Assembly: GCA_017512905.1 (NCBI GenBank)
Contig: JAFWEL010000066.1
Location: forward strand, 1-64,000
Direction of reading: 5' to 3'
DNA length: 64,000 bases
Source of the DNA: Clostridia bacterium
GTDB taxonomy: Bacteria > Bacillota > Clostridia > Christensenellales > Aristaeellaceae
Shown: one piece after another, positions 1 through 8,336 of the stretch
Numbering within the stretch: the first letter of the stretch is position 1
How the letters are laid out: the number at the start of each line of letters is the position of its first letter
Made by a program: the position numbers and the translations under genes
The notes under the pieces: model-generated
Databases searched by the model: none
Told to the model about the DNA's origin: nothing
Seen by the model: only the letters and a program-made list of their open reading frames with translations

Positions 1-30
1 CTGTCGACCAGAGCAAAAAAGGCTTCCTTG

Positions 31-74
31 CAGATTTGCCGCCCGGAAATCGCCTGCGATTTCAGGCAAATCTG
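31..74. repeat. Nested intergenic hairpin
   Basis: CAGATTTGCC (31-40) pairs with GGCAAATCTG (65-74). Inside it GAAATCGC (46-53) pairs with GCGATTTC (56-63). The outer arm resembles the CTGATTTGkCG core of the dispersed repeat found elsewhere in the window, so it may be a diverged copy. The palindromes are seen directly; any function is unknown. Confidence 0.5.
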
Positions 75-88
75 AGGAGGATGTATTG

Positions 89-127
89 AAGGGGGACCTG
101 TCCCCCTTCAAACGGGCGCAAGCCCGT
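89..127. repeat. Two small perfect palindromes
   Basis: AAGGGGGAC (89-97) faces GTCCCCCTT (100-108), and ACGGGC (112-117) faces GCCCGT (122-127) across a GCAA loop. Both lie in the non-coding stretch 1-219, where no credible gene is seen. They could fold in RNA from either strand. There is no T-run typical of a terminator. Confidence 0.45.
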
Positions 128-128
128 G

Positions 129-143
129 ACAAATCAGAATTTT
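129..143. repeat. Dispersed repeat, single arm (copy 1)
   Basis: ACAAATCAGAATTTT is one arm of the intergenic repeat whose complete inverted form is at 26819-26855. Only one arm is recognisable here. Confidence 0.6.
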
Positions 144-163
144 CCGCGCCCGGGCAGGCTCTC

Positions 164-197
164 TGGACAAAACAAACAGCGAAGCGCCGGGCTTCGC
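164..197 (-). terminator. Intrinsic terminator of the small lipoprotein gene
   Basis: On the minus strand GCGAAGC (197-191) and GCTTCGC (185-179) form a 7-bp stem with a 5-nt loop, followed by the T-rich tract CTGTTTGTTTTGTC. It lies 23 nt past the stop of the gene at 220-444. Confidence 0.7.
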
Positions 198-219
198 CGT
201 TTGTATTATACGGGAACGA

Positions 220-444
220 TCAGTCGTTGCTGGTGGTGGCTTCGCTGGTGGTCTCGACCTTCACGCCGTCGGACCCTACAGAGACGTCCGTTTCGCTGGA
301 GACGGTCTTGGTCTCAGTGTTGCCGTCCTCGTCCGTCACGCTGGTGCTCACCGAGACGGAGCTGGAGCTGGAGCTGCTGAAGCTGCAGGCGGTCATGACG
401 CACAGCACGACGGCCAGAAGGATGATAGCCAGAATCTTTTTCAT
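220..444 (-). CDS. Small putative lipoprotein
   Basis: This 74-residue product has a hydrophobic signal segment (residues 1-19) ending in the lipobox-like MTAC, so Cys20 could be acylated and the protein anchored on the outer face of the membrane. A run of eight serines follows, then a Thr/Ser/Glu-rich, probably disordered tail. No enzymatic motif is visible. The start is supported by GGAGG eight bases upstream. It lies 52 nt after the exported-protein gene at 497-1129 on the same strand and may be co-transcribed with it. A terminator follows at 164-197. The signal is clear; the function is unknown, and the residue at -1 of the lipobox fits better than the one at -3. Confidence 0.65.
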   Translation of the reverse strand: MKKILAIILLAVVLCVMTACSFSSSSSSSVSVSTSVTDEDGNTETKTVSSETDVSVGSDGVKVETTSEATTSND

Positions 445-496
445 GTTCGTTGCCTCCGATGTATTATGATGGGATGTTTGTTATGGCGCTTGTTGC

Positions 497-1129
497 TTAC
501 GGCACGTAGCGCCGGGTGATTTCAACGACCTTGCCGCCTTCGATGCGGATCTCGGCGTTGTTGGCATAGAAGGAATCGTCCTTGGATTCGGCGATGGCCT
601 TGGTGACGGCTTCGATGCCGGTGAAGGAAGGGGCTTCCTCGCCGTTGAAGATGGCGGAGGCGGTCATGTCCCTGTAGTCGGTGAAGGTCACGTTCTCGGC
701 CAGCTTGAGGTTGAAGACGCCGCGATCGGTGTAGGTGCAGAAGTCGTCGTCCAGCAGGGTGGTCCAGCCGTTGCCCTCGTCCTCATCCTGGGGCCGCAGG
801 GTGTAGCCCTCCTTGGTGTCGTAGCCGCCGTTGATGTTGATGTGGCCGTATTCGTCGGTCTCCATCGTCTCAACGGTGATGGTCTTGCCCGCGGCCTCGA
901 AGGTGTCGCCCACGGCCATTTTGGACACCTCGGCGATGTCGTAGACGTCCTCGGTATAGATGGTGACGTTGTTCATCACGCCGTCCTTGATGTCGTCGCG
1001 GTTGAAGCCAACGGAATAGGTGGCCTCTGTAGTGTTGACCCCGGTGAACTGGGGCGCGATGGTCTCGGCCATCGCGGCGCCGCACACCATGATCATCAGC
1101 GCGGTCAGCATGGCGATCAGCTTTTTCAT
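497..1129 (-). CDS. Exported protein of unknown function
   Basis: The 210-residue product has a textbook signal peptide (residues 1-21, cleavage likely after AMA). The mature part is acidic and globular, about 189 residues, rich in Asp, Glu, Thr and aromatic residues, with a beta-type pattern and no membrane segment after the signal. I do not recognise the family. AAGGAGG lies eight bases before the ATG. Its promoter has a -10 box and two TGTCAC half-sites 11 bp apart (1166-1198). The same arrangement precedes the exported-protein gene at 8388-9479, so the two are probably co-regulated. Confidence 0.8.
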   Translation of the reverse strand: MKKLIAMLTALMIMVCGAAMAETIAPQFTGVNTTEATYSVGFNRDDIKDGVMNNVTIYTEDVYDIAEVSKMAVGDTFEAAGKTITVETMETDEYGHININGGYDTKEGYTLRPQDEDEGNGWTTLLDDDFCTYTDRGVFNLKLAENVTFTDYRDMTASAIFNGEEAPSFTGIEAVTKAIAESKDDSFYANNAEIRIEGGKVVEITRRYVP

Positions 1130-1165
1130 GGGTTTGTCCTCCTTGTCTCGCTCTTTGATGGCCCC

Positions 1166-1198
1166 ATTATACCACGGGATTTGTCACATTACTGTCAC
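1166..1198 (-). promoter_or_regulatory. Promoter with 11-bp-spaced direct repeat (OmpR-family-type site)
   Basis: Reading the plus strand: ATTATA (-10, 1166-1171), 10 nt, TGTCAC (1182-1187), 5 nt, TGTCAC (1193-1198). On the transcribed strand this is GTGACA-N5-GTGACA-N10-TATAAT. No -35 box is seen at the normal distance. The same geometry recurs at 9565-9597. Hexamer-N5-hexamer sites of this kind are typical of OmpR/PhoB-family response regulators such as PhoB and WalR; which regulator acts here is unknown. Confidence 0.6.
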
Positions 1199-1286
1199 TC
1201 AGCATGGGGCGGAAACGTTAAGATATGGAGCTTTTTTAGGCGCGGCGGACGGCTCTGAATCCCGGACAGGCCGCATTTGACATTAC

Positions 1287-1916
1287 TCAGTCGAATTCCA
1301 CCTTCCAGTCCTCGTCCGCCGCGGCTTTGAAGCACATCTCCACCTGCGCCATGGTGGTCTTGCCGGTGGCCAGGGGCTGGGGAATCTCGTCGGAGCCGAA
1401 GAAGCCGCAGCCCAGGGTTTCCAGGTTTGGCTGGAATTCCCCGGAGATGTATTCGCACAGCACAAAGACCTTGCAGATGTTGTAGGGAAACCGGACCTTG
1501 CTTTCGTTGCGGCGGTGGTAATCGTGCAGCGCAATCACCCGCGTCGCCCTGACGCGCATGCCGGCCTCCTCGAGGACCTCCTTGACGGTGTTCTCCCGGA
1601 CGGTCTGGTTGTAATCCTGCCAGCCGCCGGGCAGCGCCCACTTGCCCTTGGCCTCCTGGACCATCAGCAGCTTCCCGTCGCGCATGACGGCGGCCCGGGT
1701 CTCGATCCTGGCGGTCTGGTAGCCGGTGCCCGCGCAGAACATGCCTTTGACCGTCTCCACCGGCAGCTGGGCGACGGACGCGGCCATCTCCGCCGAGATC
1801 GCCCGGATGCGCTCAAAGCGTTCGATGTCGAATTTATCCTTGCAGTAGGCCAGCGCGCACTGGGACAGATCCTGCAATTCCTTGGCCCACTCCAGCCATT
1901 GGTTCTTGTCTTCCAT
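1287..1916 (-). CDS. Nudix hydrolase with Nudix_N domain
   Basis: This is probably a cytoplasmic pyrophosphohydrolase acting on a nucleoside diphosphate linked to another moiety, such as ADP-ribose. Residues 1-60 resemble the helical N-terminal domain often found in front of ADP-ribose-type Nudix enzymes. The Nudix box follows GGWQDY and ends KEVLEEAGM. It departs from the consensus (G-x5-E-x7-R-E-U-x-E-E-x-G-U) at two positions: Gln replaces the first Glu and Lys replaces Arg, while the metal-binding EE pair is kept. I chose the ATG at 1916 because GGGAGGAG lies about ten bases upstream; a longer frame exists but has no ribosome binding site. The exact substrate cannot be read from sequence. 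Confidence 0.85.
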   Translation of the reverse strand: MEDKNQWLEWAKELQDLSQCALAYCKDKFDIERFERIRAISAEMAASVAQLPVETVKGMFCAGTGYQTARIETRAAVMRDGKLLMVQEAKGKWALPGGWQDYNQTVRENTVKEVLEEAGMRVRATRVIALHDYHRRNESKVRFPYNICKVFVLCEYISGEFQPNLETLGCGFFGSDEIPQPLATGKTTMAQVEMCFKAAADEDWKVEFD

Positions 1917-2011
1917 GGCAGACGACTCCTCCCATGATGATGATAGTAATATACCCCATGGAATGTAAATTATCAACGGAATTTTGGATGGGTTCGCCGG
2001 TTTGAATCGCG

Positions 2012-2040
2012 TTGACAGGCGCTTGCGGCTGTGATAATAT
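2012..2040 (+). promoter_or_regulatory. Promoter of the corrin-ring operon
   Basis: TTGACA (2012-2017), a 17-nt spacer and TAATAT (2035-2040). GATAAT at 2033-2038 is an alternative -10. The leader to the first ATG at 2081 is only about 35 nt, too short for a cobalamin riboswitch. Confidence 0.7.
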
Positions 2041-2080
2041 GTAATCAGTTAATAAGCATGAACATGAAGGAGCGATACCT

Positions 2081-2836
2081 ATGGTACATTTTGTGGGGGC
2101 CGGCAGCGGCGCGGCGGACCTGATCACCGTCCGGGGGGCGCGACTGCTGAGCGAGGCGGACGTGATCATCTGGGCCGGGTCGCTGGTGAACCCGGAGCTG
2201 CTGAAATACGCGAAGGCGGATTGTGAGATCCACGACAGCGCCTATCTGACGCTGGAACAGGTGATTGGGATCATCCAGACGGCGGAGGCGGCGGGGAAGA
2301 CCACCGTGCGGCTGCACACCGGCGATTCCAGCATCTATGGGGCGGTTCGGGAGCAGTTCGACGAATTGGACCGGCTGGGCATCGAATACGACGTCTGCCC
2401 CGGCGTCAGCGCCTTCTGCGGCGCGGCGGCGGCGCTGAAGGCGGAGTATACGCTGCCGGAGGTCTCCCAGTCCGTCATCATCACCCGGGCGGCGGGCCGC
2501 ACACCGGTGCCTGAGCGGGAGAGCATACGCTCCTTCGCCAAGCACAAAGCCACGATGGTGCTGTTCCTGAGCACGTCCCTGGCGGAAAATGCCCAACAGG
2601 AGCTGATCGAGGGCGGCTATGCCCCTGAGACCCCTGCGGCCATCGTCTACAAGGCCACCTGGCCGGACCAGAAGATCTTCCGTTGCACCGTGGGCACGTT
2701 GGGCAAGACTGTGCGGGGCAATGGCCTGACCAAAACCTCGCTGATCGTCATCGGCGACTTCCTGGGTCATGATTACGAGCGCTCCAAGCTCTATGACCCC
2801 GGCTTTACCACCGAGTTCCGGGAAGCGGAAAAATGA
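2081..2836 (+). CDS. cbiF: Cobalt-precorrin-4 C11-methyltransferase
   Basis: This SAM-dependent methyltransferase of the corrin-ring pathway methylates C-11 of (cobalt-)precorrin-4. The 251-residue length is normal for CbiF/CobM. The N-terminus has the family glycine-rich segment VGAGSGAADLITVRGA, then the SLVN motif and the TGDSSIYGA motif of tetrapyrrole methylases. GAAGGAG precedes the ATG by eight bases. It is the first gene of the operon and overlaps cbiG by 4 nt. With CbiG and CbiD present, the oxygen-independent (cobalt-early) route is implied. Confidence 0.95.
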   Translation: MVHFVGAGSGAADLITVRGARLLSEADVIIWAGSLVNPELLKYAKADCEIHDSAYLTLEQVIGIIQTAEAAGKTTVRLHTGDSSIYGAVREQFDELDRLGIEYDVCPGVSAFCGAAAALKAEYTLPEVSQSVIITRAAGRTPVPERESIRSFAKHKATMVLFLSTSLAENAQQELIEGGYAPETPAAIVYKATWPDQKIFRCTVGTLGKTVRGNGLTKTSLIVIGDFLGHDYERSKLYDPGFTTEFREAEK

Positions 2837-3846
2837 GGACGGCGATATTTGCCTTTACCGAGCGGGGCAAGGCCAGGGCCCGGCGGGTGGCGGAACAGCT
2901 GGACGGCGAAACCACCCTGTATGCCCCGGCGCGGCTGGCGGCGGAGGACTTTGAAGCCTATGGCGGCGGTTTGCCTGAGTTCGTCGGTTCCCTGTTCGAC
3001 AGCGACGCGCTGGTCTTTGTCGGCGCGGCGGGCATCGCCCTGCGGGCCGTCGCACCCCATGTGGCCAGCAAGAAGAGCGACCCAGCGGTGCTCTGCATGG
3101 ATGAGGCGGGCCGGTTTGTGATTCCGCTTCTTTCCGGCCACATCGGCGGGGCGAACGCCCTGGCGCGGCGGCTGGCGGCAGCGCTGAACGCCACCCCGGT
3201 GATCACCACCGCCACCGACGTGAACGGCCGCTTTTCCGTGGACACCTGGGCTACTGAACACGGCATGGCCATATCGTCCATGGCGCTGGCAAAGCGGGTG
3301 TCGGCGGAGATACTGGTCCGGGACATCCCCTTCTGGTCGGACGCTGAGAGGCCGGACAGGCTGGGCGAGGGGCTGGTTTGGAGCGATACCGGCGAGCTGG
3401 GCGTGTGCGCGTCCATTCACGATATAAAGCCCTTTGAGGATACGCTGCTGCTGGTGCCCCGGGCGCTGTATGTCGGCATCGGCTGCCGGCGGGGCACGTC
3501 TGAGGAGGCCGTCGAGACGGCGATTTTTGGAGTCCTTTCAGCGCATAACCTTCGCCCGGAGGCTGTGAAGGGCGTCGCCAGCATCGATGTGAAGGCGGAC
3601 GAGGCGGGGCTCCTGGCCTGCTGTCGCAATCACGGCTGGCCCATGGCGTTTTATACCGCGGAGCAGCTGAACGCGGTTCCGGGCAGCTTTACCCAATCGG
3701 AATTTGTGAGGCACACCGTGGGCGTGGACAACGTCTGCGAGCGGGCCGCGGCGGCCTCGGGCGGCGATGTGATCGTCGCCAAGACGGCCATGAACGGCGT
3801 GACCGTGGCGGTGGCTGAAATGAAATGGGGGATTGAATTTGGCTAA
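2833..3846 (+). CDS. cbiG: Cobalt-precorrin-5A hydrolase
   Basis: CbiG opens the delta-lactone ring of cobalt-precorrin-5A and releases acetaldehyde, a step specific to the anaerobic B12 route. The 337-residue product shows the family order: an N-terminal domain, the central segment VIPLLSGHIGGANALA with its GGAN motif (about residues 96-112), and a C-terminal domain starting at YVGIGCRRGT. The ATG overlaps the cbiF stop (ATGA), which suggests translational coupling. It overlaps the next gene by 8 nt. Confidence 0.94.
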   Translation: MRTAIFAFTERGKARARRVAEQLDGETTLYAPARLAAEDFEAYGGGLPEFVGSLFDSDALVFVGAAGIALRAVAPHVASKKSDPAVLCMDEAGRFVIPLLSGHIGGANALARRLAAALNATPVITTATDVNGRFSVDTWATEHGMAISSMALAKRVSAEILVRDIPFWSDAERPDRLGEGLVWSDTGELGVCASIHDIKPFEDTLLLVPRALYVGIGCRRGTSEEAVETAIFGVLSAHNLRPEAVKGVASIDVKADEAGLLACCRNHGWPMAFYTAEQLNAVPGSFTQSEFVRHTVGVDNVCERAAAASGGDVIVAKTAMNGVTVAVAEMKWGIEFG

Positions 3847-4570
3847 GATTCGCGTGGTGGGCATCGGCCCCGGCGATTATCAGGAGATGACCCTCAGGGC
3901 GGTGGAGGCCCTGAACGCCTGCGACGTGATCGTGGGCTATCACGTCTATGTGGACCTGGTGAAGGACCACTTCCCGAACAAGGAATTCCACACCACGCCC
4001 ATGCGCCAGGAGGTGGACCGTTGCAAAATCGCGCTGGACCTGGCCCGTGAGGGCCGTGACGTGGCGATGATTTGCAGCGGCGATGCCGGCGTGTACGGCA
4101 TGGCGGGCCTGATCTACGAGCTGCGGGGCGAGGACGCGGCCATCCAGGTGGAGGTCGTAGGCGGACTCACTGCCGCCATATCCGGCGGGGCCCGACTGGG
4201 CGCGCCGCTGACCCACGACTTCTGCGTCATCAGCCTCAGCGACCTGCTGACGCCCTGGGAGACCATCGAAAAGCGTCTGGAGTGCGCCGCGCTGGGCGAC
4301 TTCGCTGTGGCGCTGTACAACCCCAGCAGCATGAAGCGCAGGGACTACCTGCAAAGGGCCTGCGACATACTGCTGCGCCACGCGAAGCCGGAGACGGTGT
4401 GCGGTGTGGTGAAGAACATCGGCCGCGAGGGCGAGGAAACCCAGGTGATGACCCTCGCCGAGCTTCGGGATTACCAGGCCGACATGTTCACCACCGCCTT
4501 CATCGGCAACTCCCACACGAAGGTCATCGGCGGACGCATGGTGACGCCCAGGGGGTATCGAGATGTCTGA
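3839..4570 (+). CDS. cbiH: Cobalt-precorrin-3B C17-methyltransferase
   Basis: This enzyme methylates C-17 and contracts the macrocycle ring, using SAM. The 243-residue product has VVGIGPGDYQEMTLRA at the N-terminus, the substrate segment CSGDAGVYGMAGL and the C-terminal TTAFIGNSHTKVI typical of CbiH/CobJ. I place the start at TTG 3839 because GGGGG lies eight bases upstream; the TTG at 3833 is too close to it. The gene overlaps the end of cbiG by 8 nt and the next gene by 8 nt. There is no fused ferredoxin-like domain, as in short CbiH forms. Confidence 0.93.
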   Translation: MAKIRVVGIGPGDYQEMTLRAVEALNACDVIVGYHVYVDLVKDHFPNKEFHTTPMRQEVDRCKIALDLAREGRDVAMICSGDAGVYGMAGLIYELRGEDAAIQVEVVGGLTAAISGGARLGAPLTHDFCVISLSDLLTPWETIEKRLECAALGDFAVALYNPSSMKRRDYLQRACDILLRHAKPETVCGVVKNIGREGEETQVMTLAELRDYQADMFTTAFIGNSHTKVIGGRMVTPRGYRDV

Positions 4571-6554
4571 GATCTGCGTATTCGCGGGTACGTCCGAGGG
4601 CCGCAGGCTGCTGGAATTCCTGGGGGGGCAGGACCTTCGCGCGCTGGCCTGCGTGGCGACGGAATACGGCGAGGCGCTGGTGCCCCGGGCGGACAACATC
4701 GAGGTTTCGACGGGACGGCTGGACGGCGACGCCATGCAAAAATTGTTCGCTGAACGCGGCTTTGATCTGGTGATCGACGCCACCCATCCCTTTGCCACGG
4801 CGGTGTCGGAGAACATCGCCGCGGCCTGTGCCGAAACCGGCACCGAATACCTGCGCCTGAACCGGGATGATTCCGCGGCGGACGGCGACGCGGTGATCGT
4901 GGATTCCATACAGGGCGCGGCGGATTTCCTGGCGACACATGCCGGCAACGCCCTGCTGGCCACCGGCAGCAAGGAACTCGCGCCTTACACCATGGTGCCG
5001 GATTGGCAGGAGCGCTTCTGGCCAAGGGTGCTGCCCATGGCGTCGTCGCTGTCCGCCTGCGCGGAGGCGGGATTCGCGCCCGCCCACATCATCGCCATGC
5101 AGGGTCCGTTTTCGGTGGAGATGAACGTGGCTATGCTCAGGTCGATTCGCGCCCGGTGGCTGGTGACGAAGGCGTCCGGCGACAGCGGCGGCTTTGCCGA
5201 CAAGCTAAAGGCCGCCAGGCAGGCCGGGGCACGGTGCGTGGTCATCGGAAAGCCCGCCCAGGCCATGGGCATGGATTTTGCCGGGGTGGTCAACCTTCTG
5301 ATTGAGCGCTACAGCCTGAGGGACGTGCGGCAGATCGACATCGTGGGCATCGGCATGGGTTCCCCCGACACCCTGACCCACGAGGCCGCCGCCGCGCTGG
5401 ATGCCTGCGACTGCATGATCGGCGCGAAAAGGATGCTGGAGGCCGCGGAACGCAGCGGCATACCGGCCTATGCCGGGATCGCCCCGGCAAAGATCGCCGA
5501 GACCATCGCCAAGCACCCGGAGCACCGCCGCGTCGCCGTGGTGATGTCCGGCGATTCCGGCTTCTTCAGCGGCACGAAGAAGCTGCTGCCGCTGCTAGCG
5601 GGCCACGACGTGCGGGTGATCCCGGGCCTGAGCTCGATGCAGGTGTTGTGCGCGCGGCTTCAGACCAGCTGGGACGACGCCCGGGCGATATCGCTCCACG
5701 GGCGGGAAGGCTCGGTGGTGCCGGAGGTATTGAAGTACGGCAAGGTGTTCGCCCTGACCGACGGCGCGGACGCCCTGAAGCGGGTGTGCGCCGACCTCGT
5801 TGACGCGGGGCTGGGGGACGCCAAAGTGGCCGTGGGCCAGCGGCTGTCCTATCCCGGCGAGGCCATCATCCGGGGCATGGCGGCGGAGCTGGTCGAAACG
5901 GAGTGCGCGCCGCTGAGCGCGATGCTGATCGAGCATCCGGTGAAGCCCCGGCCGCTGCCCGTGGGCCTGAGCGACGGGGCGTTCATCCGCCAGCTGGGCG
6001 ACAATGGCAGGGCGGTGCCCATGACCAAGAGCGAGGTCCGGGCGGTTTCCATCTCAAAGCTGCGGCTGACCAATGACGCCGTGGTCTGGGATGTGGGCGC
6101 GGGTACCGGCTCGGTGTCTGTGGAGGCGGCGCTGCTGTGCCCGTCCGGGCACGTCTATGCCGTGGAGTGCCGGGCGGATGCCTCGGACCTGATCGCGCGC
6201 AACGGAAAGCGGTTTGCCCTGCGCAACCTGACCGTGGTCAACGGCACGGCCCCGGAGGCGCTTGAGGACCTGCCCGCGCCGAGCCACATCTTCATCGGCG
6301 GCAGCTCGGGCAATATGCGCTCGATTGTGGAGGCCGCGTTGGAGAAGAATCCCCGCGTCCGGGTGGTGGTGAACGCCATCGCGCTGGAGAGCGTGGGGGA
6401 GATCGTCGCCCTGTCGGAGACCCTGGGCTTTGAGGACTGCGAAATCGTGCAGCTGAGCCTCGCCCGCAGCCACAGGGTCGGGCGCTACAACATGATGAAC
6501 GGCCTCAATCCCATCTGGATCGCGGCCATGCAACGGGGGGGGAGTGGAACATGA
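4563..6554 (+). CDS. cbiJET: CbiJ-CbiE-CbiT triple fusion
   Basis: One 663-residue chain carries three consecutive activities. Residues 1 to about 255 are a CbiJ/CobK-type precorrin-6A reductase (start VFAGTSEGRRLLEFL, then ATHPFATAVSENI). Residues about 258-455 are a CbiE C5-methyltransferase (DIVGIGMGSPDTLT, then MSGDSGFFSGTKKLL). Residues about 460-663 are a CbiT C15-methyltransferase/decarboxylase with the SAM-binding motif DVGAGTGSVSVEAA near residue 508. CbiE-CbiT fusions (CobL) are common; adding CbiJ in front is less usual. The frame runs unbroken with no internal ribosome binding site I trust. AGGGGG precedes the ATG. The fusion may channel unstable intermediates. Confidence 0.93.
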   Translation: MSEICVFAGTSEGRRLLEFLGGQDLRALACVATEYGEALVPRADNIEVSTGRLDGDAMQKLFAERGFDLVIDATHPFATAVSENIAAACAETGTEYLRLNRDDSAADGDAVIVDSIQGAADFLATHAGNALLATGSKELAPYTMVPDWQERFWPRVLPMASSLSACAEAGFAPAHIIAMQGPFSVEMNVAMLRSIRARWLVTKASGDSGGFADKLKAARQAGARCVVIGKPAQAMGMDFAGVVNLLIERYSLRDVRQIDIVGIGMGSPDTLTHEAAAALDACDCMIGAKRMLEAAERSGIPAYAGIAPAKIAETIAKHPEHRRVAVVMSGDSGFFSGTKKLLPLLAGHDVRVIPGLSSMQVLCARLQTSWDDARAISLHGREGSVVPEVLKYGKVFALTDGADALKRVCADLVDAGLGDAKVAVGQRLSYPGEAIIRGMAAELVETECAPLSAMLIEHPVKPRPLPVGLSDGAFIRQLGDNGRAVPMTKSEVRAVSISKLRLTNDAVVWDVGAGTGSVSVEAALLCPSGHVYAVECRADASDLIARNGKRFALRNLTVVNGTAPEALEDLPAPSHIFIGGSSGNMRSIVEAALEKNPRVRVVVNAIALESVGEIVALSETLGFEDCEIVQLSLARSHRVGRYNMMNGLNPIWIAAMQRGGSGT

Positions 6555-7180
6555 AGATTGAACTGGAGCGCGTCGCGCCGATGGAGATCGAGGCCCGGAG
6601 CTTTGAGATCATCGAAAGCGAGCTGCCCCATCCCATCGACCCGGCGCTGTCGCCCATCATCAAGCGGGTCATCCATACCAGCGCCGACTTCGACTATGCC
6701 GACAGCCTCTGCTTCTCTGAAAACGTGGTGGAGCGGGCACTGGCGGCGATCCGGGAGGGCGCGGTGATCATCACCGACACCACGATGGCCATGTCCGGCA
6801 TCAACAAGAAGGCCCTGGCGAAGCACGGCGGCGAGGTCCGGTGCTTCATCGGCGACGAAGACGTGGCCGAGGCGGCGAAGGCCAACGGCACCACGAGGGC
6901 CGTGGCCGCCATGGAAAAGGCGGCGGCCATCGACCAGCCCCTGATCTTCGCCATCGGCAACGCGCCCACGGCGCTGGTGCGCATCTATGAATTGATGGCC
7001 GAGGGCAGGCTGAACCCGCGGCTGGTGATCGGCGTGCCCGTGGGATTTGTGAACGTGGTGCAGTCCAAGGAGCTGATCATGACCGCCGACGTGCCCTATA
7101 TCGTCGCAAGGGGACGCAAGGGCGGCAGCAACGTGGCCGCGGCCATCTGCAACGCGCTGCTGTACATGCTGGGGAGATGA
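6551..7180 (+). CDS. cbiC: Cobalt-precorrin-8 methylmutase
   Basis: CbiC moves the C-11 methyl group to C-12, giving cobyrinate. The 209-residue length is typical. The motif KRVIHTSADFDYA contains the conserved catalytic His, and TDTTMAMSGINK and AIGNAPTAL complete the family signature. The ATG overlaps the preceding stop by 4 nt and has GGGGGGGAG upstream. Four bases separate its stop from the cbiD start. Confidence 0.95.
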   Translation: MKIELERVAPMEIEARSFEIIESELPHPIDPALSPIIKRVIHTSADFDYADSLCFSENVVERALAAIREGAVIITDTTMAMSGINKKALAKHGGEVRCFIGDEDVAEAAKANGTTRAVAAMEKAAAIDQPLIFAIGNAPTALVRIYELMAEGRLNPRLVIGVPVGFVNVVQSKELIMTADVPYIVARGRKGGSNVAAAICNALLYMLGR

Positions 7181-7184
7181 GGCC

Positions 7185-8318
7185 ATGCTTCGCCACTACG
7201 TCACCAAAAACGGCAAGACCATGCGCTGCGGCTACACCACCGGCTCCTGCGCCGCGGGGGCGGCGGGGGCGGCGACCGAAATGCTGCTCTCGGGCAGCAT
7301 CGTCGGGCAGCTGGACATGGACACCCCCAAGGGCATTCGGCTTTCACTGGACATCGTGAACCCGGAGATCGGCGGCGACTTCGCCCGCTGCGCCGTGCAA
7401 AAGGACAGCGGCGACGACCCGGACATCACCAACGGCATACTGATCTACGCCACTGCCAGAAAAACCGACGTCGGTATATTTATCGACGGCGGCGAGGGCG
7501 TGGGCCGGGTCACAAAGCCGGGGCTGGACCAGCCGGTGGGCGCTGCGGCCATCAATTCGGTGCCCCGACAGATGATCGAAGGGCAGGTTCGCGCCGCCTG
7601 CGGGCGCTGCGGCTACGACGGCGGCATTGAGATCATCATCTCCATCCCCGAGGGAAAAGCGCTGGCGAAGAAGACCTTCAACCCCCGCATCGGCATCGAG
7701 GGCGGCCTTTCGGTGATCGGCACCACCGGCATCGTGGAGCCCATGTCCAACGCCGCGCTGGTGGACACCATCCGGGTGGAGCTGAGCGTATTGGCCGCCT
7801 CCGGGGCGAAGGACGTGCTGCTGTGCCCCGGCAACTACGGGGAGACCTTCGCCCGGGAACAGCTGGGCCTGTCCATGCAGCGGCAGGTCAGCACCAGCAA
7901 CTTCATCGGCGACGGCGTCCAGGCGGCGGTGTCGGCGGGCTTTGAGCGGATATTGCTGGTGGGCCACATCGGCAAGCTGGTGAAGCTGGGCATCGGCATG
8001 ACCAACACCCACTCCCAGAACGGAGACGGGCGCATGGAGACGCTGATCGCCTGCGCGCTGGCCTGCGGAGCCGACCTCGGTCTGTTACATGCCATACAGG
8101 GCTGCGTCACCACAGACGCCGCGCTGGACGCCCTGGGAGATGCCGGTTTACTCCGTCCCGTGATGGACCTGCTGGGCCAGCGCATCCAGGCCACCCTGGA
8201 GCGCTGGATACCGACCGGCGTCGAAATCGGATTCATCTGCTTTACCAATGCCGGCCCCTGGCAGGGCGTACTGGTGAAGAGCGACAACGCCGACGCCCTG
8301 GCCGGGGCGTGGCGTTGA
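7185..8318 (+). CDS. cbiD: Cobalt-precorrin-5B C1-methyltransferase
   Basis: CbiD methylates C-1 of the corrin ring with SAM in the anaerobic pathway and is a marker of that route. The 377-residue product starts with the signature LRHY then CGYTTGSCAAGAAGAA, followed by GEGVGRVTKPGLDQPVG and the C-terminal GHIGKLVKLGIGMTNTHS. The ATG has GGGGAGATGAGG just upstream. It is the last gene of the operon; a strong hairpin follows at 8337-8370. Genes for CbiL, CbiA, CbiP, CbiB and a cobalt chelatase are not in the window. Confidence 0.95.
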   Translation: MLRHYVTKNGKTMRCGYTTGSCAAGAAGAATEMLLSGSIVGQLDMDTPKGIRLSLDIVNPEIGGDFARCAVQKDSGDDPDITNGILIYATARKTDVGIFIDGGEGVGRVTKPGLDQPVGAAAINSVPRQMIEGQVRAACGRCGYDGGIEIIISIPEGKALAKKTFNPRIGIEGGLSVIGTTGIVEPMSNAALVDTIRVELSVLAASGAKDVLLCPGNYGETFAREQLGLSMQRQVSTSNFIGDGVQAAVSAGFERILLVGHIGKLVKLGIGMTNTHSQNGDGRMETLIACALACGADLGLLHAIQGCVTTDAALDALGDAGLLRPVMDLLGQRIQATLERWIPTGVEIGFICFTNAGPWQGVLVKSDNADALAGAWR

Positions 8319-8336
8319 TCCATGATGTGAAGCATT

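Noticed and set aside
1977..2080. A cobalamin riboswitch upstream of the cbi operon
   Set aside because: Only about 35 nt lie between the promoter and the ribosome binding site, and no B12-box-like sequence is seen.
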